This document shows positions 1-5,568 of a stretch of DNA of 6,225 nucleotides, in pieces. The stretch comes from Pseudonocardiales bacterium (lineage in GTDB: Bacteria; Actinomycetota; Actinomycetes; Mycobacteriales; Pseudonocardiaceae). The stretch is taken from assembly GCA_013695005.1 (NCBI GenBank), contig JACDBJ010000133.1, positions 1-6,225 of the forward strand. Direction: 5' to 3'. The number at the start of each line of letters is the position of its first letter. Position 1 is the first letter of the stretch. The position numbers were made by a program, and so were the translations under genes. The notes beneath the pieces are model-generated. The model made no database searches. It was not told the origin of the DNA and was given only the letters and a program-made list of their open reading frames with translations.

Positions 1-837
1 CCCCTGCACCCGCATCCGCTCGTCGGTGCGCACGCCACCGTGCTCGCCGACCGGCAACCCTGCGGCGGCCGCCAGCTCGCTGTTGGGGCGCACGCCCATC
101 CCGAGCACGACGACGTCCGCCGGCAACAGACCTCCGTCCGTCGCGACCCCACTCACCCGCCCGTCAGCGCCGGCCTCGAAGCCGCGCACGGCCGTACCGA
201 CCAGCACCCGGATCCCCATGCCCTCCATGGCCTCGCGCACCAGTGCGCCCATGTCCGGGTCCAGGGTCGTCATCGGCTCGGGCGCCTGATCGACGACGGT
301 CACCTCCAGCCCGCGGCGCACCATCGCCTCGGCCATCTCTACGCCGATGTAGCCGGCGCCGACCACCACCGCCCGCCGCGGCGAGCCGGCCAGCCCGCCG
401 AGCAGCGCTGCGCCGTCGTCCAACGTCTGCACGCCGTAGACCCCCGGCGCGTCCACACCCGGGAGGTCGGGGCGGATGGGCACCGCGCCGGTGGCGATCA
501 CCAGCTCGTCGAACCCCTCGCGGTAGCGGCGGCCTCCGTCGAGCTCCACCACGGAAACCTCCCGCCGGGACAGGTCGAGCCCGTCGACCTCGGCGCGTAA
601 CCGCAGGTCAATGCCGTTCTTGCGGTGCTGCGACAGGGTACGCGCCACCAACGCGTCCGGGCCGGACACGTCGCCGGCCACCCAGTACGGAATGCCGCAC
701 GCGGAATAGGAGGTGTGGTGGCTGCGCTCGAAGGCCACAACGCTCAACGCGCCGTCAGGAGCCTTGCGGAGCGCGGTGGACGCGGCGGTCATGCCCGCGG
801 CGTCCCCACCGACCACCACGACGCGGGTCACCGGCAT
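1..837 (-). CDS. FAD/NAD(P)-dependent disulfide oxidoreductase, CoA-disulfide reductase type (C-terminus outside window)
   Basis: The gene reads leftward from ATG at 837, and 279 codons lie inside the window before it runs off the left edge. An N-terminal FAD Rossmann motif (VVVVGGDAAGMTAAS, residues 6-20) is followed by the redox-cysteine motif SYSACGIPYW with Cys47. That motif is typical of CoA-disulfide reductases, NADH oxidases and polysulfide reductases that use one active cysteine. An ATG motif lies at 115-117 and the second, NAD(P)H-binding Rossmann motif VVVGAGYIGVEMAE at 157-170. The second FAD motif and the dimerisation domain would be beyond the window. It probably reduces a small disulfide (CoA-S-S-CoA, persulfide or polysulfide) or oxygen with NAD(P)H in the cytoplasm; the sequence does not decide the substrate. 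No Shine-Dalgarno site precedes ATG 837, and GTG at codon 3 (831) is an alternative leaderless start. The divergent polymerase gene starts 12 bases away. Confidence 0.9.
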   Translation of the reverse strand, partial: MPVTRVVVVGGDAAGMTAASTALRKAPDGALSVVAFERSHHTSYSACGIPYWVAGDVSGPDALVARTLSQHRKNGIDLRLRAEVDGLDLSRREVSVVELDGGRRYREGFDELVIATGAVPIRPDLPGVDAPGVYGVQTLDDGAALLGGLAGSPRRAVVVGAGYIGVEMAEAMVRRGLEVTVVDQAPEPMTTLDPDMGALVREAMEGMGIRVLVGTAVRGFEAGADGRVSGVATDGGLLPADVVVLGMGVRPNSELAAAAGLPVGEHGGVRTDERMRVQG

Positions 838-842
838 ATCGT
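837..842 (+). promoter_or_regulatory. Candidate -10 element of a leaderless promoter for the primase-polymerase
   Basis: TATCGT fits the actinobacterial -10 pattern TANNNT. Seven bases separate it from GTG 850, close to the distance expected if transcription starts at the start codon itself. No Shine-Dalgarno site is present before that GTG, which agrees with leaderless translation. No convincing -35 box is visible. Read on the other strand, the overlapping hexamer GACGAT (843 to 838) ends 6 bases before GTG 831 of the divergent oxidoreductase, so the same bases may serve both directions. This rests on pattern and spacing only. Confidence 0.35.
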
Positions 843-849
843 CGCAGCC

Positions 850-1872
850 GTGGGCGAGGCAATCGAGCTCGAGGTCGAGGACCGCGTCGTACGGGTCACC
901 AACCCGGACCGGGTGTACTTCCCGGCCCGCGGCGAGACCAAGCTGGACCTGATCCAGTACTACATCTCGGTCGGCGACGGCATCGTGCGCGCGCTGCGCG
1001 AGCGGCCCTGCATGCTGCACCGCTTCCCCACCGGCGTCACCGGCGAGAAGGTGCACCAGAAGCGGCTGCCGGCCAGCGCGCCGGAGTGGGTCAGGACGGT
1101 GCGGGTGTTCTTCCCGCGCTTCAACCGCCATGCCGACGAGCTGTGCGTCACGCACATCGCGGACGTCGTGTGGGCGGTTCAGATGTCCACTGTGGAGTTC
1201 CACCCGTGGAACTCCCGCTGCCAGGACACCGAGAAGCCCGACGAGTGGCGCATCGACCTCGACCCAGGACCGAAGGCGACGTACGCCCAGGTGAAGGCCG
1301 TCGCGGCCGTCTGCAAGGAGGTGCTCGACGAGCTGGGGGCGGTCGGCTGGCCGAAGACCTCCGGCGGCAAGGGCATGCACATCTACGTGCGGATCGAGCC
1401 ACGCTGGGGCTTCCCCGAGGTGCGCAACGCGGCCTGGGCGTTCGCACTGGAGGTCGAGCGGCGGGTGCCCGATCTGGTCGACCTGAGCTGGTGGAAGAAG
1501 GACCGCGACCCGGCGACGATCTTCGTCGACTACAACCAGAACACCCGCGACCACACGATCGCCAGCGCGTACTCCGTGCGCGGTTACCCCGAGGCGCCGG
1601 TGTCCGCGCCGCTGCGCTGGGACGAGGTCGCCGACGCCGAGCCGCGCGACTTCACCATCGCCACCATGCCGGCCCGCTACGCCGAGCTCGGCGACCTGCA
1701 CGCCGGCATCGACGGCGCGGTGTTCGCCATCGAGCCACTGCTGGAGTGGGCGGACCGCGACGGGCTGAAGAGCCAACCGACGCCGAGTACCAGCTCACGG
1801 CCGGCGCAGGAGTGGCCCGCCGAGTGGACCGGGCGCGGGCGACCGCGGCGGCCGGGCACGCCGCGACGCTGA
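850..1872 (+). CDS. Stand-alone LigD-type primase-polymerase (Prim-PolC/PolD-like)
   Basis: This 340-residue protein is an archaeo-eukaryotic primase-superfamily polymerase like the POL domain of bacterial LigD, without fused ligase or nuclease domains. The N-terminal VTNPDRVYFP segment is typical of LigD POL domains. EFHPWN is at residues 116-121. The metal-binding motif DLD is at 136-138 (Asp136, Asp138), the nucleotide-binding motif SGGKGMH at 171-177, and the third catalytic aspartate is probably Asp227 in VDYNQN. Such enzymes add ribo- or deoxyribonucleotides at gaps and breaks. Mycobacterial Prim-PolC works with LigC in base-excision and gap repair, and a ligC-like gene lies downstream here. 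GTG 850 is chosen because homology begins at GEAIELEV and a -10-like hexamer sits just upstream; longer readings from ATG 625 would overlap the divergent oxidoreductase. Residues 306-340 form a Pro/Arg/Ser-rich tail that does not resemble the family's usual end. Confidence 0.9.
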   Translation: MGEAIELEVEDRVVRVTNPDRVYFPARGETKLDLIQYYISVGDGIVRALRERPCMLHRFPTGVTGEKVHQKRLPASAPEWVRTVRVFFPRFNRHADELCVTHIADVVWAVQMSTVEFHPWNSRCQDTEKPDEWRIDLDPGPKATYAQVKAVAAVCKEVLDELGAVGWPKTSGGKGMHIYVRIEPRWGFPEVRNAAWAFALEVERRVPDLVDLSWWKKDRDPATIFVDYNQNTRDHTIASAYSVRGYPEAPVSAPLRWDEVADAEPRDFTIATMPARYAELGDLHAGIDGAVFAIEPLLEWADRDGLKSQPTPSTSSRPAQEWPAEWTGRGRPRRPGTPRR

Positions 1873-1903
1873 GATCAGGTAGGTCGGCGCGCCCGCGGCG
1901 TAC

Positions 1904-2491
1904 TTACGCGCGGGAGGTGGCGTCGAGGTAGGCCTGCCCGCGGGAGGAGACCCGGTAGCCGACCTCCAGGCTGATCGTCAGGCCCAGGTTCTTCAGCTTG
2001 CGGACGTCGAGCTTGAACGGCTCGCGCTCCCGGCCGAGCGAGGTTGCGAGGTCGCCAGCACGGACCCCGGGACGCGCCGCGATGACCGCCAGCGTCTCGC
2101 TGGTCCACGCTCCGTACGAGCTCGACTTGTCGAGGCGAGCCAGCCGACGATCCAGCTCCGCGACCTCCTCCCTGGTGAGCACCGCGCTCGCGGCGAGATC
2201 GTCACGAGGATCGGGACCGGCGATGGCGTGGAAGCGGACGCGGTAGATCGGCAGGTCATCGGTGCCGCGGAGGTCCGCCACCACGGCCGCCGCGGACGGG
2301 TAGCCGCTGCGACGCGCATCCGCGTTCGTGATCTTCCCTGCCTCGACGACGTCGACCGCGTCAACCTCGATGACGCCGACCGGGGTGCGGTAGCGGTGTC
2401 CCGCGATGGCATGGCGCCGCCTCCAACGACGGAATGTCACCGTCACCGATCCGTCCTGCACCCCGTCGCGAAAGCGGGCCTCGAACAGCAT
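1904..2491 (-). CDS. ASCH (PUA-like) domain protein with C-terminal winged-helix-like domain
   Basis: This protein has 195 residues if it starts at ATG 2491. Residues 1-90 (MLFEARFRDG, then SVTVTFRRWRRR and YRTPVGVIEVDAVDVV, then LPIYRVRFHAI) look like an ASCH/PUA-related beta-barrel, a fold that often binds RNA or modified nucleotides. After a charged linker (105-128), residues 130-187 (TLAVIAARPGVRAGDLATSLG, then LDVRKLKNLGLT and GYRVSSRGQAYL) resemble a winged helix-turn-helix: a recognition-helix-like segment, then a wing and the usual SxRG turn. From memory, similar ASCH-wHTH proteins recur in actinobacteria without assigned function. It lies between, and opposite to, the primase-polymerase and LigC genes, so a regulatory or accessory role in that repair pair is possible but unproven. 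ATG 2491 was preferred because the domain starts there and a TAACCT hexamer lies 8 bases upstream. In-frame ATGs at 2542, 2560 and 2602 would push the gene toward or into ligC. Confidence 0.8.
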   Translation of the reverse strand: MLFEARFRDGVQDGSVTVTFRRWRRRHAIAGHRYRTPVGVIEVDAVDVVEAGKITNADARRSGYPSAAAVVADLRGTDDLPIYRVRFHAIAGPDPRDDLAASAVLTREEVAELDRRLARLDKSSSYGAWTSETLAVIAARPGVRAGDLATSLGREREPFKLDVRKLKNLGLTISLEVGYRVSSRGQAYLDATSRA

Positions 2492-2499
2492 CGCGGCGG

Positions 2500-2505
2500 A
2501 GGTTA
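2500..2505 (-). promoter_or_regulatory. Candidate -10 element for the ASCH/winged-helix gene
   Basis: Read on the minus strand the hexamer is TAACCT, matching TANNNT, with 8 bases before ATG 2491. No Shine-Dalgarno site lies before that ATG, so a leaderless or near-leaderless transcript is plausible. No clear -35 box is seen. This is spacing and pattern evidence only. Confidence 0.3.
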
Positions 2506-2535
2506 CCGGGAAGCGTTGGTCTCGGCACTCGATGA

Positions 2536-2547
2536 CCCGCATGCGGG
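2536..2547. promoter_or_regulatory. Perfect 12-base palindrome in the ligC / ASCH-wHTH divergent region, candidate operator
   Basis: CCCGCATGCGGG reads identically on both strands. It ends 11 bases before the ligC ATG and lies 44 bases upstream of the divergent ASCH/winged-helix ATG. A protein bound here would sit beside or over the likely ligC core promoter. The neighbouring gene encodes a winged-helix-like domain, so autoregulation is a natural hypothesis. A perfect 12-base palindrome is expected roughly once or twice by chance in a window of this size, so its position rather than its existence is the argument. Confidence 0.35.
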
Positions 2548-2552
2548 ACACT
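2547..2552 (+). promoter_or_regulatory. Weak candidate -10 element for ligC
   Basis: GACACT has the two most conserved -10 bases (A at the second and T at the sixth position) and ends 6 bases before ATG 2559, the spacing expected for a leaderless transcript. The first base is G rather than T, so the match is imperfect. No Shine-Dalgarno site precedes ATG 2559. The hexamer shares its first base with the palindrome at 2536-2547. Confidence 0.2.
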
Positions 2553-2558
2553 GAGCCC

Positions 2559-3623
2559 ATGGACCTACCCGTGATGCCGCCGGTCAAGCCGATGCTGGCC
2601 AAGCCGGTACCCGAGATCCCTGCCGGCCAGAGCTACGAACCGAAGTGGGACGGCTTCCGCTCCATCATCTTCCGCGACGGCGACGAGGTGGAGATCGGCA
2701 GCCGCAACGAGCGGCCGATGACAAGGTACTTCCCCGAGGTCGTCGAGGCGGTCAAGGCCAACCTGCCGCAGCGTTGCGTGATCGACGGGGAGATCATCCT
2801 CGCCAGCACACAGACGCAGGGGCTGGACTTCGAGGCATTGCAGCAGCGGATCCACCCGGCCGACTCGCGGGTGCGACTGCTCGCCGAGCAGACGCCGGCC
2901 AGCTTTGTGGCATTCGACCTGCTCGCGCTGGACGATACCAACTTCTGCGGCGAACCCTTCGCACAGCGCCGCGCCGCGCTGGAGAAGGCACTTGAGCCCG
3001 CGAAGGCGCCCGTGCACCTCACGCCGACCACCCGCGACCTCGACACGGCCCACGAGTGGTTCAAGGTCTTCGAGGGCGCCGGGCTGGACGGGCTGATCGC
3101 GAAGCCGCTCGACGGCAACTACCAGCCCGACAAGCGGGTGATGTACAAGATCAAGCACGAGCGCACTGCCGACTGCGTGGTGGCCGGCTACCGAACCCAC
3201 AAGACCGACGACCACGCCATCGGTTCGTTGCTGCTCGGGCTCTACAACGACGAGGGGACGCTCGTCTCGGTCGGCGTGGTGGGGGCGTTCCCGATGGCCC
3301 GGCGGCGTGAGCTGTACGAAGAGCTCCAGCCGCTGGTCACGGACTTCAGCGACCACCCGTGGGACTGGGCCAAGCAGGAGCAAGGTTTCCGCACGCCGCG
3401 CAAGAGCGAGACCAGCCGGTGGAACGCCGGCAAGGACCTCTCGTTCACCCCGCTGCGCCCGGAGCGTGTCGTCGAGGTGCGCTACGACTACATGGAAGGT
3501 GTGCGGTTCAGGCACACCACGCAGTTCGTCCGCTGGCGCCCGGACCGCGACCCGCGCAGCTGCACCTTCGAGCAGCTCGAGGTGCCGGTGCGCTTCGACC
3601 TAGCCGACGTCCTCGGCAGCTAG
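2559..3623 (+). CDS. ligC: ATP-dependent DNA ligase, LigC type
   Basis: This 354-residue protein seals nicks in DNA through an adenylated lysine intermediate. The adenylation motif EPKWDGFR gives nucleophile Lys29. Other nucleotidyltransferase motifs follow: SRNER (48-52), DGE (76-78), FVAFDLLALD, DGLIAKP (177-183) and MYKIKH with Lys197 and Lys199. The C-terminal third forms the OB-fold and carries the motif-VI-like region near VVEVRYD and RWRPDRDP (about 305-332). Length and start (MDLPVMPPVKPMLAK) match mycobacterial LigC of about 358 residues closely, including the lysine position. ATG 2559 is preferred on that similarity; in-frame ATG 2541 would add six residues and ATG 2406 would run through the ASCH gene. 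In mycobacteria LigC acts with Prim-PolC in base-excision repair and as a back-up ligase, and the polymerase partner lies upstream on the same strand here. The gene converges on rlmN, leaving 49 bases between the stops. Confidence 0.95.
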   Translation: MDLPVMPPVKPMLAKPVPEIPAGQSYEPKWDGFRSIIFRDGDEVEIGSRNERPMTRYFPEVVEAVKANLPQRCVIDGEIILASTQTQGLDFEALQQRIHPADSRVRLLAEQTPASFVAFDLLALDDTNFCGEPFAQRRAALEKALEPAKAPVHLTPTTRDLDTAHEWFKVFEGAGLDGLIAKPLDGNYQPDKRVMYKIKHERTADCVVAGYRTHKTDDHAIGSLLLGLYNDEGTLVSVGVVGAFPMARRRELYEELQPLVTDFSDHPWDWAKQEQGFRTPRKSETSRWNAGKDLSFTPLRPERVVEVRYDYMEGVRFRHTTQFVRWRPDRDPRSCTFEQLEVPVRFDLADVLGS

Positions 3624-3646
3624 CTGTACTGCAGGCCGCGGCACTG

Positions 3647-3666
3647 CGGACGAAAGTGCCGTTCGT
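3647..3666. repeat. 20-base direct repeat, copy 1 (intergenic)
   Basis: CGGACGAAAGTGCCGTTCGT recurs 30 bases further on with one mismatch (A for G at position 9). The unit contains a short inverted repeat, with GGACGAA pairing to TTCGTTC across a 7-base loop. One of the seven pairs is G-U in plus-strand RNA, and the same position becomes a C-A mismatch on the minus strand. It lies wholly between the convergent stops of ligC and rlmN. Confidence 0.8.
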
Positions 3667-3672
3667 TCGGCC

Positions 3673-4806
3673 CTATCGGACGAAGGTGCCGTTCGTCCCC
3701 GCGACGTCCTCCGCGGCGAGCTGGCCGCAGGTGGCGGCGATCTCGCGGCCACGGGTGTCGCGCACGGTGCAGGCCACGCCGGCCGCCCGAACCCGCGCCA
3801 CGAACTCCTCCTGCACCGGCAACGGGCTGGCGTCCCACTCGCTGCCCGGCGTCGGGTTCAGCGGAATGAGGTTCACGTGCACGAGCTGGCCCAGCTCGGT
3901 GCGCAGCAGGCGGCCGAGCAGGTCGGCGCGCCACGGCTGGTCGTTCACCCCGCGGATCAGCGCGTACTCGATCGACACGCGGCGGCCGGTGCGCTCGGCA
4001 TAACCCCGAGCGGCGCCGAGCACCTGAGCAACCGGCCAGCGGGTGTTCACCGGGACCAGCGTGTTGCGCAGCTCGTCGTCGGGCGTGTGCAGCGAGACCG
4101 CCAGCGTGACCTGCAGGCCCTCGCCGGTCAGCCGCTCGATGGCGGGCACCAGGCCGACCGTGGACACCGTCACCGACCGCGCCGCGATCCCCAGCCCGGA
4201 CGGCACGGGCTCGGTGATCCGCCGAAGCGCGTCGACGACCCGCTTGTAGTTGGCCAGCGGCTCACCCATGCCCATGAACACGACGTTCGAGAGCCGCCGC
4301 GGCCCGCCGAGTGCGCCGTCGCGCGCCGCTGCGGCAGCCGCGCGGACCTGCTCGACTATCTCGCCGGTGGACAGGTTGCGTTGCAGCCCGCCCTGCCCGG
4401 TGGCGCAGAACGGGCACGCCATCCCACATCCGGCCTGGCTGGACACGCACACCGTCGCCCGGTCCGGATAGCCCATGAGCACCGTCTCGGCGCGGGTGCC
4501 GTCCATCGCCTTCCACAGCGTCTTGCGGGTGGTGCCGTCGTCGCAGCTCAGCTCGCGCACCGGGGTGACCAGCGGCGGCAGCAACGCCGCGCCGAGCTGC
4601 GCGCGCATCGCCTCGGGCAGGTCGGTCATCTCGGCGGCGTCGGTCTGCAGCCGGCCGAAGTAGTGCCGCGAGAGCTGGTCGGCGCGGTAGGCCGGTAGAC
4701 CCAGCTCGGCGACGGCGGCGCGCCGAGCGGCGGAGTCCAGGTCGGCGAGGTGCCGGGGAGGCTTGACCCGCTTCGGTTCGTCGAAGACCAACGGCAGCGA
4801 GCTCAC
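3673..4806 (-). CDS. rlmN: Dual-specificity 23S rRNA/tRNA (adenine-C2) methyltransferase RlmN
   Basis: This 377-residue radical-SAM enzyme methylates C2 of adenine 2503 in 23S rRNA and adenine 37 in some tRNAs. The iron-sulfur motif CGMACPFC supplies Cys127, Cys131 and Cys134. Cys120 (in CVSSQAGC) and Cys346 (in VACTVRDTRG) match the catalytic cysteines known in E. coli RlmN as C118 and C355. Further family hallmarks are GMGEPLANY, VSLHTPDDELR and EYALIRGVND. GTG 4806 is chosen because family homology starts at SSLPLVFDEPKR and a TACCGT -10 hexamer ends 6 bases upstream; the longer reading from ATG 4902 adds 32 residues unlike RlmN. The last residues, TNGTFVR, and the stop codon come from copy 2 of the 20-base repeat, so the C-terminus appears extended or replaced by repeat DNA. 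The catalytic core is complete, so the enzyme should be functional. Confidence 0.95.
   Translation of the reverse strand: MSSLPLVFDEPKRVKPPRHLADLDSAARRAAVAELGLPAYRADQLSRHYFGRLQTDAAEMTDLPEAMRAQLGAALLPPLVTPVRELSCDDGTTRKTLWKAMDGTRAETVLMGYPDRATVCVSSQAGCGMACPFCATGQGGLQRNLSTGEIVEQVRAAAAAARDGALGGPRRLSNVVFMGMGEPLANYKRVVDALRRITEPVPSGLGIAARSVTVSTVGLVPAIERLTGEGLQVTLAVSLHTPDDELRNTLVPVNTRWPVAQVLGAARGYAERTGRRVSIEYALIRGVNDQPWRADLLGRLLRTELGQLVHVNLIPLNPTPGSEWDASPLPVQEEFVARVRAAGVACTVRDTRGREIAATCGQLAAEDVAGTNGTFVR
3677..3696. repeat. 20-base direct repeat, copy 2 (inside the rlmN 3' end)
   Basis: CGGACGAAGGTGCCGTTCGT matches copy 1 at 19 of 20 positions with a 30-base period. On the minus strand it encodes the last seven residues of RlmN, TNGTFVR. 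The final arginine codon is completed by the adjoining base, and the TAG stop (3675-3673) follows directly. Confidence 0.8.
3678..3698. terminator. Hairpin between convergent ligC and rlmN, possible bidirectional terminator
   Basis: GGACGAA and TTCGTCC form a perfect 7-base inverted repeat around a 7-base loop (GGTGCCG). A second, weaker hairpin lies at 3648-3668. Both fall where two converging transcripts must end. There is no T-run on either side, so this is not a classical intrinsic terminator; actinobacterial terminators often lack one. The hairpin overlaps the last rlmN codons. Confidence 0.35.
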
Positions 4807-4812
4807 CTGTCT

Positions 4813-4818
4813 ACGGTA
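4813..4818 (-). promoter_or_regulatory. Candidate -10 element of a leaderless rlmN promoter
   Basis: On the minus strand TACCGT fits TANNNT and is followed by six bases (AGACAG) before GTG 4806, the canonical -12 to -7 position if transcription begins at the start codon. There is no useful Shine-Dalgarno site before that GTG. No clear -35 box is recognised. This is the best-placed of the leaderless candidates in the window and supports the chosen start. Confidence 0.45.
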
Positions 4819-4873
4819 GCCCGTTGCGAAGACGTGACCCCGAGCGATTGAACCTTCGGCCAAGCTCGCCGTG

Positions 4874-4885
4874 TGCCTTGAGGCA
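4874..4885. promoter_or_regulatory. Short inverted repeat upstream of the redox operon
   Basis: TGCCT-TG-AGGCA forms 5-base arms, and the overlapping CTTG-AGG-CAAG (4877-4887) makes a second small palindrome. The site lies 41 bases before the first ATG of the plus-strand operon, in the 120-base region shared with the divergent rlmN gene. It could be an operator or a hairpin in the leader. Nothing else of note was seen in this region except a weak TTGAAC box at 4848-4853 with no matching -10 at the usual distance. Confidence 0.2.
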
Positions 4886-4914
4886 AGCCCCCGGACGGTC
4901 AAGGGTTCAGATCC

Positions 4915-4920
4915 AGGGAG
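4915..4920 (+). promoter_or_regulatory. Ribosome binding site of the anchored beta-rich protein gene
   Basis: AGGGAG lies six bases before ATG 4927. It fixes the start and contrasts with the left-hand genes, which have no such site. Confidence 0.8.
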
Positions 4921-4926
4921 ACAGAC

Positions 4927-5535
4927 ATGAAGAACCGCGGACCAATCCTCACCCTCGTGGCGGTCGCCGTCCTGGGGTTGGTGCTGTTCCTGGTGAACCT
5001 GTCAGCGGCGCCCGGCACCCCACCGCCCGCGGATGCCGCAGCCGGTGCGGCAGCCACGACGACGGCATCGGCTGAGCCCGTCGCCGCGGCGACGCCATTC
5101 CCGGCCCAGGCGAGCTACACCGGCAAGACCGAGGGCAAGGCACCCCCCGAGGCCGCCATCGCGATCACCGTCAAGGGCGAGAAGGCGTCGTCCTACGTGT
5201 GCGACGGCAAGTCCGTCGAGGCCTGGTACAACGGCACCGCCAAGGACGGCAAGCTCGAGCTCAAGGGCAAGGGCGACAACAAGCTCACCGGCACGCTCAA
5301 CGGCGACACGATCACGGGCGAGGTCTCCGCCGGCGGCAAGACGTGGAAGTTCACCGCGAAGCTCGCCCAGAAGCCCGCCGGCCTCTACCGCGCGTCGGGT
5401 GGCGGCACCACCACCGGCTGGATCCGGCAGCCCGACGGCGCCGTGACCGGCCTGATGAGCAACGGCGCGCCTGCCCCTCCGCTGGACACCGCCACCGCCC
5501 AGTCGGTCGAGGGCGACACCACCGTCGTCAACTAA
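4927..5535 (+). CDS. Membrane-anchored or secreted beta-rich protein of unknown function
   Basis: This 202-residue protein begins with a short positive N-terminus (MKNRG) and one hydrophobic segment (about residues 6-24), acting as a signal peptide or a single anchor that places the rest outside the membrane. Residues 28-60 are a flexible Ala/Pro/Thr linker. Residues 62-148 alternate hydrophobic and charged residues with many Gly turns (for example KLELKGKGDNKLTGTLNGD and GEVSAGGKTWKFTAKL), which indicates a beta-sandwich or barrel. A second part (150-202) starts AGLYRA and contains GWIRQPDGAVTGLM. The only cysteine is Cys92 in YVCDGK; there is no lipobox, so a lipoprotein is unlikely. From memory, proteins with the VCDG and AGLYRA...GWI..PDG pattern recur in actinobacteria as hypothetical secreted proteins. 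It is the first gene of a probable operon with a heme-type membrane protein 33 bases downstream, suggesting an envelope role in the same process. Confidence 0.85.
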   Translation: MKNRGPILTLVAVAVLGLVLFLVNLSAAPGTPPPADAAAGAAATTTASAEPVAAATPFPAQASYTGKTEGKAPPEAAIAITVKGEKASSYVCDGKSVEAWYNGTAKDGKLELKGKGDNKLTGTLNGDTITGEVSAGGKTWKFTAKLAQKPAGLYRASGGGTTTGWIRQPDGAVTGLMSNGAPAPPLDTATAQSVEGDTTVVN

Positions 5536-5556
5536 CAGCCCGTCAACTCCAGGCGC

Positions 5557-5562
5557 AGGAGG
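5557..5562 (+). promoter_or_regulatory. Ribosome binding site of the five-helix membrane protein gene
   Basis: AGGAGG lies six bases before ATG 5569. It is a near-consensus site that fixes the start within the 33-base gap after the upstream gene. Confidence 0.85.
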
Positions 5563-5568
5563 CAACCG

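Noticed and set aside
625..849. Longer N-terminus of the primase-polymerase from ATG 625
   Set aside because: This part is antisense to the recognisable oxidoreductase and carries no polymerase homology; family similarity starts right after GTG 850.
1873..1903. Terminator between the primase-polymerase and the ASCH gene
   Set aside because: The 31-base convergent gap is GC-rich but I could not draw a convincing stem.
243..1931. Long plus-strand open frame of 562 codons
   Set aside because: It crosses the oxidoreductase antisense and the polymerase out of frame; its product is Arg/Pro/Ala-rich without domains, typical of shadow frames in GC-rich DNA.
2406..2558. Longer N-terminus of LigC from ATG 2406
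   Set aside because: It would overlap the ASCH gene on the other strand, and LigC family proteins start at the equivalent of ATG 2559.
2565..3515. 316-codon minus-strand frame opposite ligC
   Set aside because: Its composition is that of an antisense shadow and ligC explains the DNA fully.
3647..3696. CRISPR-like array
   Set aside because: Only two short units with a 10-base gap, one being coding sequence, and no cas genes; a dispersed hairpin repeat fits better.
3877..4698. 273-codon plus-strand frame opposite rlmN
   Set aside because: His/Arg/Gln-rich shadow of a well-supported gene with all catalytic residues.
4807..4902. Longer N-terminus of RlmN from ATG 4902
   Set aside because: The added 32 residues have no resemblance to RlmN and would contain the likely promoter.
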